Assembly (NCBI GenBank): GCA_964456445.1
Contig: CAYWBI010000033.1
Span: forward strand, 1 to 26,902
Length of the DNA stretch: 26,902 nucleotides
Direction of reading: 5' to 3'
Source: CAYWBI01 sp964456445
GTDB taxonomy: Bacteria > Calditrichota > Calditrichia > Calditrichales > J004
This document shows, piece after piece, positions 15,156-24,120 of this stretch. How positions within the stretch are numbered: position 1 is the first letter of the stretch; the number at the start of each line of letters is the position of its first letter. Below the pieces are notes generated by a model, which had not been told where the DNA came from, searched no databases, and saw only the letters and a program-made list of their open reading frames with translations. The translations under genes and the position numbers were made by a program.

Positions 15156-16292
15156 TTATTCAAAAACAATTTCGCGTTTTTTCATCTCCCACAAAAAATC
15201 CCAGCCCGGTATAGATGTTTCCTGCTTTAATACTCCACGTTCGGTGATCTTTCCTTCCAATATCATTTGTAAAATTATGGCGGCCGGAAAAGCGGTGGTA
15301 CGCATCATTGCGCTAAGACCGTTGGCGGGGTCGCCATACTCGATTGCCTGATAGGTGATGGTTTTATCCAGCCCTGCTTTGTGGCCCTGCGCGGTTACTC
15401 GGATAAGGACCACGTCATCGCCGGCATAGGTTAATGGTTTTTGTAGCATGGCTTCAAAGGCATCACGTGCCGAAATATTCTGCCCGTTTACGCGGATGAT
15501 GTTGGCGCTATCGGTAAAGCCAAGCTCCATCATTGCCGACATCAACCGGGCATGGCCGGGATAGCGGATGGTTTTATAATCCAGATTGGGTACGGTTTTT
15601 TCAAAGGTATAAGGAAGGGTGGATGTCCCGCCGGATGTATAAAATGCTTCCAGCTTGTTAAAGGGATCGGGGAAGCTAAGCGCTTCCAATCCACTCATGG
15701 ACGGTACCGTTTCAAGATAATTGTCCCGCAGGATGAGCGCCGGTTCAATGTATTCGTTTATCAGCCCATGAATAGAAAAAACCTGCATGTATTTTAAGGG
15801 GGTTCGTGGTTCAACAGGCAACCCGCCCACACGGATTTGAACACGATCGGTCCGTGCAAGCTGATCGATGGCATAACTGGCCAGGATGGAAACCAGCCCG
15901 GGCGCCAGTCCGCTGTCGGGGAAAATGGCCACATTATTCGTGCGGGCTTTATCGTTCAGATAAAATTGTTTTTTTACAACATCATTGTTACCGCCAAGAT
16001 CCACCAGATGTGTTCCCGTTTCAATGGCCAGCTCGGTTAAGGCAAGATTGTAATCATAAGGGATAGCGCTGATTGCTCCCGCTGCTTCTTTAAAATAGGG
16101 GCGCAATGACGTAATGTCATCCGCCTGATGACAGGCTGTTGTAATTTTTGCTGAAGCAAAATGATCGGTTAGCTCTTTTAATGCTTGCCGGGATTGATCA
16201 ATAACGACAATTTTAGAGATGTGGCTATTTTTTAATATATCAAAGACAAAACCCCGGGCCATTCGACCGGCGCCCATAACAACGATCTGCAT
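15156..16292 (-). CDS. L-lysine 6-dehydrogenase / saccharopine dehydrogenase family enzyme
   Basis: A 378-residue NAD(P)-dependent oxidoreductase. The N-terminal Rossmann motif is GAGRMARG (7-14). Segments ETGTHLVDLGG (91-101), FPDSGLAPGL (124-133), TSGGTSTLP (219-227) and DYKTIRYPGH (238-247) match, from memory, the Geobacillus-type L-lysine 6-dehydrogenase more closely than the longer saccharopine reductases. The expected reaction is oxidative deamination of L-lysine at the epsilon carbon, but related enzymes act on saccharopine, carboxynorspermidine or other amino acids. GAGGG lies 8 nt before the ATG. No other lysine gene is adjacent; it is divergent from the NADH dehydrogenase gene. Confidence 0.85.
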   Translation of the reverse strand: MQIVVMGAGRMARGFVFDILKNSHISKIVVIDQSRQALKELTDHFASAKITTACHQADDITSLRPYFKEAAGAISAIPYDYNLALTELAIETGTHLVDLGGNNDVVKKQFYLNDKARTNNVAIFPDSGLAPGLVSILASYAIDQLARTDRVQIRVGGLPVEPRTPLKYMQVFSIHGLINEYIEPALILRDNYLETVPSMSGLEALSFPDPFNKLEAFYTSGGTSTLPYTFEKTVPNLDYKTIRYPGHARLMSAMMELGFTDSANIIRVNGQNISARDAFEAMLQKPLTYAGDDVVLIRVTAQGHKAGLDKTITYQAIEYGDPANGLSAMMRTTAFPAAIILQMILEGKITERGVLKQETSIPGWDFLWEMKKREIVFE

Positions 16293-16425
16293 AAGAATAT
16301 CCCTCGAAAAATGATTGAATTGTGAACTCTTTTTTGAATTTACGACATCTATGTATCTGTTCGCTACTTAAATTTTAATTGGCTAATTTATACCAGCAGA
16401 CAATCTGTAAATTAATGAGGATAGA

Positions 16426-17697
16426 ATGAAGAAAAAAGTGGTTATTATAGGCGGTGGGTTTGCCGGGCTCTATGTTGCCCGTGGCCTTTCGGGGAGGCAG
16501 GCAGACGTCACCTTGATCGATAAGAGAAATTTCCATTTGTTCCAACCGTTATTGTACCAGGTTGCCACCGGCGGTCTTTCGCCCGGCGATATTGCTTCGC
16601 CCATCCGATCGGTACTGCACAAGGCTAAAAATGTGCGGGTTATTTGTGCAACATTTGACGGCCTGAATGCGGATGAAAAGTTTGTAATGGCCGGGGGCCA
16701 GAAGTATATTTATGATGAATTGGTTATCGCCACCGGTGTACGGCATCATTATTTTGGAAATGGTTCCTGGGAAAAAATAGCCCCGGGTTTAAAAACGGTG
16801 GAGGATGCGCTGGATATGCGCCAACGTATTATGCGGGCATTCGAAGAAGCGGAGAAGGAGGCAGATGAAAAGAAACGACAGGCATGGTTACGGTTTGTGA
16901 TTGTTGGCGGGGGGCCCACGGGGGTGGAGCTTGCCGGTGCTTTGGGGGAGCTGGCTTACCAAACCCTGGCCGAAGATTTCCGTGCCATTAATCCCAGGAA
17001 AACGGAAATTTACTTGCTGGAGGCCGCGCCACGGATCCTGACGCCCTTTTCTGAAAAGCTTTCAGCCAAAGCTGCCCAGGTATTAAATGGGATGTGCGTA
17101 AGGGTCTTGACCAATACCCAGGTTACCGGCGTGGATGAAAACTGCGTGCGGATAAAAGACGCCGGCGGGGAAAGCAGTATTGAATCCCGTAATGTGTTAT
17201 GGGCGGCCGGTGTGAAGGCCACCTCGGTCAGCGATATTATTGAGCGGGCCACAAATGTGGATCGGGACCGTTCGGGCCGGATAATGATCAACAAACATCT
17301 ACAAATTGATACCTATCCATCGATTCGTGTATTGGGCGATTTGGCACATTTTTTACAGGATGATAAACCGCTCCCGGGTGTGGCACAAGTGGCAATGCAG
17401 CAGGGGAAATATGTTGCTGCTTCACTGGTACGCGGTAGCGAGGGCCCTGGTTTTAGATATACAGACAAGGGAAGCCTGGCGGTAATCGGTCGTAAGGCCG
17501 CGGTAGCTCAAATCGGACGTTTTAGTTTTTCCGGATGGCTGGCCTGGTTGATATGGGTTTTCGTTCACATCCTCTATCTTATTGAGTTTGATTCCAAGCT
17601 GAGAATAATGATGCAATGGGCCTGGAATTTTTTCACCAAAAAACGTGGAGCGCGATTGATAACAAAAATCCGCACAGATGATTCGCCGGACAGCTGA
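16426..17697 (+). CDS. ndh: Type II NADH:quinone oxidoreductase (NDH-2)
   Basis: A 423-residue single-subunit, non-proton-pumping NADH dehydrogenase. The FAD site is GGGFAG (9-14) with NFHLFQPLLYQVATGGLSPG (35-54) typical of NDH-2. The NADH site is VIVGGGPTGVELAG (158-171). The second FAD motif is VLGDLAHF (302-309), followed by the quinone-site helix AQVAMQQGKYVA (320-331). The C-terminal 365-405 segment (WLAWLIWVFVHILYLIEF) gives membrane attachment. It passes electrons from NADH to quinone at the cytoplasmic face of the membrane. GAGGA lies 5 nt before the ATG. It is monocistronic, ending in a hairpin terminator. Confidence 0.93.
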   Translation: MKKKVVIIGGGFAGLYVARGLSGRQADVTLIDKRNFHLFQPLLYQVATGGLSPGDIASPIRSVLHKAKNVRVICATFDGLNADEKFVMAGGQKYIYDELVIATGVRHHYFGNGSWEKIAPGLKTVEDALDMRQRIMRAFEEAEKEADEKKRQAWLRFVIVGGGPTGVELAGALGELAYQTLAEDFRAINPRKTEIYLLEAAPRILTPFSEKLSAKAAQVLNGMCVRVLTNTQVTGVDENCVRIKDAGGESSIESRNVLWAAGVKATSVSDIIERATNVDRDRSGRIMINKHLQIDTYPSIRVLGDLAHFLQDDKPLPGVAQVAMQQGKYVAASLVRGSEGPGFRYTDKGSLAVIGRKAAVAQIGRFSFSGWLAWLIWVFVHILYLIEFDSKLRIMMQWAWNFFTKKRGARLITKIRTDDSPDS

Positions 17698-17717
17698 AAA
17701 CAAAAAATTGCGAAGTA

Positions 17718-17756
17718 AAAGAGGGACAAGCAGCCCATTGATGCTTGCCCCTCTTT
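17718..17756. terminator. Bidirectional terminator between ndh and the DUF5916 gene
   Basis: AAAGAGGGACAAGCA (17718-17732) pairs with TGCTTGCCCCTCTTT (17742-17756) with a single mismatch, which becomes a G-U pair in the minus-strand RNA. The loop is 9 nt. The A and T runs at the stem base serve both convergent genes. Confidence 0.8.
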
Positions 17757-17802
17757 ATAATTGTGAACCATGGCGATGGACCATGAACCCTGGTTGCCGG
17801 GA

Positions 17803-20439
17803 TTACATATTTAGCCAATAATTTATTTTGAGCAGAAAAATATTGTCGGCGGGCGTCTTGCCAATATCTGAAAAATGATTAAAGCTAAACTTGCCGTTTG
17901 AATTAGAATCTGAACGGTTTTGCGTCCATACCAGATAAAGGGTGGACCCAGGCACATATTCCCAGCGCAATACGGCGTTTCCCCGGATGGATTTATAAGT
18001 AAAATCCGGGTTGCCCCAGCTTAGCTCTTGTGCGGGGCCTGCACCGTCCGGGTCAAAACTATACACCTGGTCTGCATCGGAAAATTGTAGATTTTCATTG
18101 GGAAATTTTCTAAAATCGTAGCTGTTGGGACGGGCAAGATATTTATAATCAAAATAATCGGCGCTGGATACAAGCGGCTGGGCATATAGCTGTAGGCTTA
18201 GGGTGGGCGTAAACGTCCAGTTGAGACGAATTCCTGATGAGAAGGTATATTGTTTCATTGCGGCAAAAATATAGCGACGCCCATAAGTGGATGTGGAAAG
18301 AGGGTCATCAAATGCATCAACCCATTGTACCTTTGGCAAACTTACATTAAAACCCGGGCTTACTGAAAATGAGATATTATCCGCAGGTTTCCATTCCATT
18401 TCTAATTCCCAGTTAAAGTATTTTTCGTTATTTGTATCAAAGTTAAAAGAACCGTTTAAGCTGGCAACAAAATCCTTTCGGCTGTCGCTGCTAACCCAGT
18501 AAAAGCCGCCTGCCCCCGGGTTGTTCAGGGTTTTTGGCCCTCCACGTGTGCGACGAACATTTGTTGACCCGATATTGTAAAATGAACCAAAACCAAATGA
18601 AATATAATTCAACAAGGTAACATTCATATTGGCAAAGCCAAAAGTAGATGTCCGGTTACCGTCAAAATCAGATGTGTTGGCAATTGCCCCAAAGACCCGC
18701 ATCGATCGGAAATACTTTCCAGGATCGGTCCAGCGGTATCCTGTTGAAATATGTGCATTGATAACGTTGGTGCTCCATAAAAAGCCCAAATCATTTACAT
18801 CAAAACGGGGATCAATAACGCCGATCGCGGTATTAAAAAGCCACGCCCCACGCTCCTTATTGATGCTGATCCTTGATGCAAAACCGCTTAATGAAGTACG
18901 ATTGCTGTCCAGGGAGATAAAATTGAAATCGGGCCGCTGAAAACGGTGGATGGAATTTTCCTGAACATCGATCATACGGGTTTTTGTTGCATTAATGGTG
19001 GAATACCCTGCCCAGCCGGAGAGAACCCAGGTTTTCTCGCCACCAAAAAAGGACCAACCGTCCACCCCGAATGACAATGCATTTTTGTTCAAATAATCCT
19101 TAAGCCGTGGATCGTCAAAAGAGCGCAGGGTAGCTGTAGATATGAACCCAAGTCCATGTTTACCTCTTTTAAATTCCTTTTGAGCGCGGGCAACACCATA
19201 AAAAGTATAGGGTTCAACCTCAACGCGGGAGCGATTGCTATTGTAGTCTATCCGGGCGGTTTCCTTGTTTGTAAAAGCGCCAAGCAATCCCACATTCCAG
19301 TTTTTGCCAAGTTTGGCATAAACCTTTCCTGCCCCAATAATCCGTGCCCCATCGGGGACGTCGGCATAATCATAATCGGGCAATCCACCTTGCGGGGCCC
19401 GTCCGATCCTGCGGCTGTAAAAAAATCGTGGATTGCTCCAGTTCATGCCAATGTTATTGCTCGATCCGCCACGGCCAAAACGAAAGGTAGCTGCACCGTC
19501 CACAAAAAACGGTCTTTTTTCATCAAAAAACGATTCCACATCGCTTAAATTCACCACAGCCGGATCAACTTCCACCTGCCCAAAATCCGGGTTGACCGTT
19601 GCATTAAGTGTGATGTTACTGCTTAGGCTATACTTAAGATCAACCCCAAAATCCGGTGTATATTCCGAGCCGTCATTAAAAGGGTCATCCGATGATGTTT
19701 GTACATAGGCCGCCTTACCGCGGACATAGGGCAAAAGCTCCAACCTTCCGGCAGAATGAATGTTTTTTATCCCTTTGAGCAGGGCGAAGCGGGAAACGAA
19801 CCCTTGTTCTTTTTTGGGTTGATAAACCAAGAAATCTTCTTCATTTTTTCTGGCAATTTCACGTATAAAATTAACGCCCCAGACCATACTGTCAGAATTA
19901 TTGAAACGCAATTGGGAAAAAGGGATACGCATTTCTACAGTCCAGCCGTCCGTTGTTCTTTGAACTTCGCCTTTCCAAACTCCATCCCATGATTCATCAA
20001 AATTGTCTTCGTTGGAAATAACCCCGTCAAAATAACCACCCGCGGCCGACAGTCCAAAATAAAAGCCACTCCGTAAGTCATGATAGGTGTCTAATAATAT
20101 TCCAAAACGGTCCGAACGCGTTTCCACATCCCTGCGGCTAAGAAGGGCGCGTATCGAATCAGGCGCCTCGTCATACAAATGGGCGCCAACATACAAGTTT
20201 TCACGGTCATAGGTTAGATAAACCGTTGTCTTTTCAGTGGGCCGGGCACCTTCAATTGGGTTGAGTTGTTTGAAATTGGAAATCCCTTTTAAGCCGGACC
20301 ATATTGTTTCATCTAAACGACCATCAACCTGAATCGGAGATTCCGTTCGAACGATGTTTATCTCAGGTTTTGGCCCGCCTGCATGTAGGATAAACGGAAA
20401 AAAAAATAAAATAGCAAGAAATGTAATTTTGCGGGCCAT
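17803..20439 (-). CDS. DUF5916 outer-membrane protein with CBM9-like N-terminal domain
   Basis: An 878-residue exported protein. A signal peptide covers about 1-20. Residues 28-225 are a carbohydrate-binding-family-9-like domain (SPIQVDGRLDETIWSG, LYVGAHLYD, GWTVEMRIPFSQLRF). The DUF5916 part begins at about 230 with the signature TVNPDFGQVEVDPAVVNLSD (281-300) and EKRPFFVDG (307-315), and runs on in alternating aromatic strands to a terminal LLKINYWLNM, as in an outer-membrane beta barrel. The family is common in Bacteroidota and related phyla; its function is not established, though a sugar- or surface-linked role is often guessed. AAGGAG precedes the ATG. It is divergent from recO. Confidence 0.92.
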   Translation of the reverse strand: MARKITFLAILFFFPFILHAGGPKPEINIVRTESPIQVDGRLDETIWSGLKGISNFKQLNPIEGARPTEKTTVYLTYDRENLYVGAHLYDEAPDSIRALLSRRDVETRSDRFGILLDTYHDLRSGFYFGLSAAGGYFDGVISNEDNFDESWDGVWKGEVQRTTDGWTVEMRIPFSQLRFNNSDSMVWGVNFIREIARKNEEDFLVYQPKKEQGFVSRFALLKGIKNIHSAGRLELLPYVRGKAAYVQTSSDDPFNDGSEYTPDFGVDLKYSLSSNITLNATVNPDFGQVEVDPAVVNLSDVESFFDEKRPFFVDGAATFRFGRGGSSNNIGMNWSNPRFFYSRRIGRAPQGGLPDYDYADVPDGARIIGAGKVYAKLGKNWNVGLLGAFTNKETARIDYNSNRSRVEVEPYTFYGVARAQKEFKRGKHGLGFISTATLRSFDDPRLKDYLNKNALSFGVDGWSFFGGEKTWVLSGWAGYSTINATKTRMIDVQENSIHRFQRPDFNFISLDSNRTSLSGFASRISINKERGAWLFNTAIGVIDPRFDVNDLGFLWSTNVINAHISTGYRWTDPGKYFRSMRVFGAIANTSDFDGNRTSTFGFANMNVTLLNYISFGFGSFYNIGSTNVRRTRGGPKTLNNPGAGGFYWVSSDSRKDFVASLNGSFNFDTNNEKYFNWELEMEWKPADNISFSVSPGFNVSLPKVQWVDAFDDPLSTSTYGRRYIFAAMKQYTFSSGIRLNWTFTPTLSLQLYAQPLVSSADYFDYKYLARPNSYDFRKFPNENLQFSDADQVYSFDPDGAGPAQELSWGNPDFTYKSIRGNAVLRWEYVPGSTLYLVWTQNRSDSNSNGKFSFNHFSDIGKTPADNIFLLKINYWLNM

Positions 20440-20545
20440 AAAAACTCCTTCTTATTTTAAATTAAAGCATATAATCAAAAAATCCATGGAACTAAATAGT
20501 TGCCCTTCAAAAACAATGCCAACTGTGGTAAAGCAAAACGGCTGA

Positions 20546-20620
20546 ACCATTGGAACAAAAAACGCCTCATTTAAAGCATGTCGTGCCTTTTTTGAGGTAG
20601 TTGTTCCTTTTTTGATGGTT
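20546..20620 (+). promoter_or_regulatory. Nested inverted repeat with T-run upstream of recO
   Basis: Arms nest in order: AACCAT (20546-20551) with ATGGTT (20615-20620); GGAACAA (20552-20558) with TTGTTCC (20601-20607); CCTCA (20565-20569) with TGAGG (20593-20597); and an inner AAAGCA/TGC-TTT dyad. Six T residues (20608-20613) directly follow the GGAACAA/TTGTTCC hairpin, giving a terminator-like 3' end on the plus strand although no plus-strand gene precedes it. It could be a leader attenuator, the end of a small RNA, or a short palindromic repeat element. Confidence 0.5.
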
Positions 20621-20705
20621 TTAAACCAATACGGTTTTGAGACGTGGAATCATAGAAAAAGTTTTCATATTTTTATTTTTAAAAATATTATTAGTCAGGG
20701 GTAAA

Positions 20706-21455
20706 ATGCCGGAACAACTTAAAACACGGGCCATCGTCATAAATGCCATACGTTGGAAAGAATCGAGTAAAATAGTTTTGCTTTACAGCGAGAATGACGG
20801 ATTGTTAAAGTTGATCGCCCGGGGGGCATTTAGGAAAAACAATCCTTTGGCGGGAAGGCTGGAAACATTATGCTTGCTGAATGTGGACTATATATCAAAA
20901 AAATCACGGTCGCTGCAAATATTGGTGGAAAGCGAGCTGGTGGAAAGCTATCGACGTCTTCGTCTGGATCTGCTCCGATTGCCCTATGCACTTTCCATGC
21001 TGGAACTTATACAGCAAACATTTGATGAAGGACAGGCCGATCCAATATTTTTTAAGTTTCTGCTGGAAATGATAAATTCTGTTACGTTTGCGGAACAACC
21101 CGAAAATATCTTCATCTACTTTTTGCTTAAATTTGCTTCTTATCTTGGTTTCAAGCCTCAGTTGCAACAATGTTCCGCTGGTAGTGCGGAGGGTTGTGCT
21201 AACCCAGTTTATTTAGACCTACAATACGGAAGCGTTTCCTGTGCACATTGTAATCCCGGGCGCAGTAGCGGCATCCGGTTTAACAAAGACGAATATTTAT
21301 ATTTAAAAAATTTACAATCCATAAACTATCGCCGAATAAGAACTTTAGCACTTTTTCATCAAAATTCAAAAGAGATAATCCGGCGGTTGGTTAAGTTCCT
21401 GAACTATCACTTGGGGACCAATCTTAAACTCGAGTCTTTATCTCTTTTAATATAG
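20706..21455 (+). CDS. recO: DNA repair protein RecO
   Basis: A 249-residue protein of the usual RecO length. It has an N-terminal OB fold (1-80, with TRAIVINAIRWKESSKIVLL and DGLLKLIARGAFR), a helical C-terminal domain and a four-Cys zinc site (Cys156, 164, 179, 182). RecO works with RecR to load RecA on SSB-coated DNA during gap repair. ATG 20706 has AGGGG just upstream; the frame is open to a TTG at 20637, but those 23 residues do not belong to the family. The glycyl-tRNA synthetase gene follows, a common neighbour of recO in bacteria. Confidence 0.92.
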   Translation: MPEQLKTRAIVINAIRWKESSKIVLLYSENDGLLKLIARGAFRKNNPLAGRLETLCLLNVDYISKKSRSLQILVESELVESYRRLRLDLLRLPYALSMLELIQQTFDEGQADPIFFKFLLEMINSVTFAEQPENIFIYFLLKFASYLGFKPQLQQCSAGSAEGCANPVYLDLQYGSVSCAHCNPGRSSGIRFNKDEYLYLKNLQSINYRRIRTLALFHQNSKEIIRRLVKFLNYHLGTNLKLESLSLLI

Positions 21456-21474
21456 ACCGAATAATTGCTTCCAT

Positions 21475-21501
21475 AATGATGTATCGAGGGGATGTATCAT
21501 T
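21475..21501 (+). terminator. Hairpin downstream of recO
   Basis: AATGATGTATC (21475-21485) and GATGTATCATT (21491-21501) form an 11-bp stem including two G-U pairs with a 5-nt loop, 19 nt after the recO stop. The tail (TGAATTTTC) is only moderately T-rich. Confidence 0.5.
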
Positions 21502-21670
21502 TGAATTTTCATGACTTTATCAAAAATAATTTCTGCCTATTAGCCTAAATCATATCCACTGCGGATTATTTTAATATTCTCCTCATTTTTTTAGAAATAC
21601 TATTGGTTGAAAATTGAAAAGAGCGTAAATTTCTTTCTTTTTAATTTAAAACCTATCAGGAGGGATACCC

Positions 21671-22981
21671 GTGGCAAAAAAGCCGGCAAATAAACTTATG
21701 GACAAAATTGTGTCTCTGGCAAAAAGACGTGGATTTATTTTTCAAAGCAGCGAAATTTATGGCGGGATAAACTCATGCTATGACTATGGCCCGCTTGGCG
21801 TTGAACTCAAACGGAATGTCAAAGACGTATGGTGGAAAAGTATGGTTTATGACCGAAGCGATGTGGAAGGTATTGATGCCAGTATTCTGATGCATCCCCG
21901 TGTGTGGGAGGCCTCCGGCCATGTGGAAGGATTTACCGATCCGCTTATCGATTGCAAAGTGTGTAAAACCCGTTTTCGGGAAGATCAGGTGGATACAAGT
22001 AAACCCTGTCCGGTCTGTGGAAACCGGGATTCTTTTACAGAGGCACGTTCCTTCAACCTGATGTTCAAAACTTTTATGGGGCCGTTGGAAGATTCTGCAA
22101 ATGTTGTTTATCTGCGCCCGGAAACGGCACAAGGAATTTTTACGAATTTTCATAATGTGCGTGAAGCCTCCCGGCAAAGACTTCCATTTGGTATCGCCCA
22201 AATTGGTAAAGCTTTCCGTAATGAAATTACCCCTGGAAATTTCACTTTCCGTACACGTGAATTTGAACAAATGGAGATGCAATATTTCGTAAAACCCGGT
22301 GAGGATGAAAAATGGTTCGAGTACTGGAAAAAAGCACGAATGGCCTGGTATGAAAAACTTGGTTTAAATAAAGAAAAATTGCGTTTTAATGAGCATGGTC
22401 CCACTGAGCTGGCCCACTATGCCAAAGCAGCCTATGATGTAGAGTATGAATTTCCTTTTGGCTGGCAGGAGATAGAAGGGGTTCACAACCGAACAGATTT
22501 TGATCTTGGCCGACATAAGGAATATTCAAGCAAAGACATGTCGTATTATGATGATCAGGCGAAAGAAAAGTATATACCTTATGTAATCGAAACATCCATC
22601 GGTTGTGACCGTACCGTATTAACCTGCCTGATTGATGCCTATACCGAAGAAGAAGAACGTGTCGTGCTAAAGTTTGACCCGGCAATTGCGCCCATCAAAG
22701 CCGCCATTCTGCCGCTTGTAAAAAAAGATAGCATGCCGGAAGTTGCACATAAAATTGTAGATGATCTGCGTGGAAATTATCGTATTTTCTATGATGAAAG
22801 TGGATCGATTGGACGGCGTTATCGTCGGCAGGATGAAGCTGGTACACCTTTTTGCATAACTGTGGATAACGAAACACTTGAAAATAAAACAGTTACCGTG
22901 CGCCATCGTGATTCCATGCAGCAGGAACGGATTGAGATTGACAAATTAAAAACATTTTTATCCCGCAAATTGGCTTTGTAA
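21671..22981 (+). CDS. glyQS: Glycyl-tRNA synthetase, homodimeric class II type
   Basis: A 436-residue class II synthetase of the alpha2 type (not the two-gene alpha2beta2 form). It charges tRNA-Gly with glycine in the cytoplasm. Visible parts: motif 1 region with GGINSCYDYGPLG (31-43); a zinc ribbon C95-x2-C98...C113-x2-C116; motif 2 FRNEITPGN with FRTREFEQMEMQYF (182-206); motif 3 around GCDRTVLTCL (311-320); and the anticodon-binding domain from about 335. The start is a GTG 8 nt after AGGAGGG. No T-box-like leader was seen upstream. The membrane protein gene begins 7 nt after its stop. Confidence 0.95.
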   Translation: MAKKPANKLMDKIVSLAKRRGFIFQSSEIYGGINSCYDYGPLGVELKRNVKDVWWKSMVYDRSDVEGIDASILMHPRVWEASGHVEGFTDPLIDCKVCKTRFREDQVDTSKPCPVCGNRDSFTEARSFNLMFKTFMGPLEDSANVVYLRPETAQGIFTNFHNVREASRQRLPFGIAQIGKAFRNEITPGNFTFRTREFEQMEMQYFVKPGEDEKWFEYWKKARMAWYEKLGLNKEKLRFNEHGPTELAHYAKAAYDVEYEFPFGWQEIEGVHNRTDFDLGRHKEYSSKDMSYYDDQAKEKYIPYVIETSIGCDRTVLTCLIDAYTEEEERVVLKFDPAIAPIKAAILPLVKKDSMPEVAHKIVDDLRGNYRIFYDESGSIGRRYRRQDEAGTPFCITVDNETLENKTVTVRHRDSMQQERIEIDKLKTFLSRKLAL

Positions 22982-22988
22982 GGATTTT

Positions 22989-24119
22989 GTGAATAGCGTT
23001 GGCCGTGTGAACAGGAGAACCCTTTTGGGAGACGCCTTCAAAAACAATATAATAAAGGTAGTGTCAGCACAATTGATATTTCAGTTATGCTTTGCCTTGT
23101 TATTGCATTATTTTCCCCCGGAAGTGAATGTTGAAGCCATTCAGATGTTCAACATCAGCGCTTATTTTTTCATTTGTGCGCTCTTGTTGGTTAGCCGACG
23201 ATATACCCTCGCCAATCGGGATATTGTAGATATTTTAACTTTTATTTTTGTCTATCTGGCCTTTAGTTCCCTGGTAATGGTTTTTATTTACCATGAAAGT
23301 TTTAATGAAAAATTTACGACCTATCTGTTTTATTCCATTCTTTTTCCGGCAATTTCCAGTTTTTTTACAAACTACTTGTTTTTTTACGCCCTCTGGCCAA
23401 AGGACAAAGTTATAAAAATTATTGGTGCATCGGCGCTGGTTACTATATTTATTGTTTTAACCGTGTTTTACCACGTGCCCTTCTTTTCCGATTTTTTAAA
23501 ACGGGGAGAAGATTTTTATATGGCGATAAATTTTAATGTTCAGGTAAGCGTGTATTATGTTTATATCTTCAACTTAATGTTTTTACTCTTTTTCTGGCTG
23601 AACTATTTTCAGGAACAATTTGCCTTATCGGAGTATTTACCTGCTATTCTATCTGTTTATTTATTGATGATTGTTAATGAAATATATCAGATATATAACC
23701 TGATGCATAATTTACAGAATTATATTGGGGCACAATATTTTAATGCCATAGTGAACATTGGCTTTATCCTGCTGTGGCTTATCAGGCTGCATTATCTTAC
23801 GGGACCTAAACGGGATGAAGGTGAAAAATATATTCTGGACTATGAATTTCTGCGAGGCTATCAGAAAAAGCCGTCGGCTTCGCTAATAGAGAAGGGTTTA
23901 TTAAAATTGGGTAAGATACGGCTATTTGCTTTTTCAGTTTTTATCTTCATGGTGATTTCAATTCCTTTGATGGTACTCGGCGATGTTAGTTATGCCAACC
24001 GTTTTAATATTTTACTAATGCTTATCTTTTTAATGGGTGTTTTGATTGTCGGTGTGTATGGTACCCAGTATCGTTGGTACCGCCGTAACGGATTTCTTAT
24101 AAAACCAAAGAAAAAATGA
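22989..24119 (+). CDS. Polytopic membrane protein of unknown function
   Basis: A 376-residue protein I do not recognise. About ten hydrophobic segments are visible (roughly 22-40, 54-69, 80-101, 111-135, 142-162, 187-207, 215-236, 250-269, 311-331, 338-357). A charged loop lies at 270-310 (GPKRDEGEKYILDYEF) and a basic tail at the end (KPKKK). It starts at a GTG whose ribosome binding site overlaps the glyQS stop (TAAGGA) and ends 1 nt before the ATG of the hybrid kinase. The coupling to a kinase that has no membrane segment suggests a sensory or anchoring partner. That is inference only. Confidence 0.85.
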   Translation: MNSVGRVNRRTLLGDAFKNNIIKVVSAQLIFQLCFALLLHYFPPEVNVEAIQMFNISAYFFICALLLVSRRYTLANRDIVDILTFIFVYLAFSSLVMVFIYHESFNEKFTTYLFYSILFPAISSFFTNYLFFYALWPKDKVIKIIGASALVTIFIVLTVFYHVPFFSDFLKRGEDFYMAINFNVQVSVYYVYIFNLMFLLFFWLNYFQEQFALSEYLPAILSVYLLMIVNEIYQIYNLMHNLQNYIGAQYFNAIVNIGFILLWLIRLHYLTGPKRDEGEKYILDYEFLRGYQKKPSASLIEKGLLKLGKIRLFAFSVFIFMVISIPLMVLGDVSYANRFNILLMLIFLMGVLIVGVYGTQYRWYRRNGFLIKPKKK

Positions 24120-24120
24120 T

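Noticed and set aside
20637..20705. Longer recO start at TTG 20637
   Set aside because: The added 23 residues are not RecO-like, and ATG 20706 has AGGGG upstream and gives the usual length.
21502..21670. T-box or other riboswitch before glyQS
   Set aside because: No T-box core or specifier-loop-like structure and no terminator/antiterminator pair was seen; only an ordinary AT-rich leader with AGGAGGG.
21773..22282. Minus-strand open frame opposite glyQS
   Set aside because: It lies entirely opposite the well-conserved synthetase gene and shows no protein features of its own.
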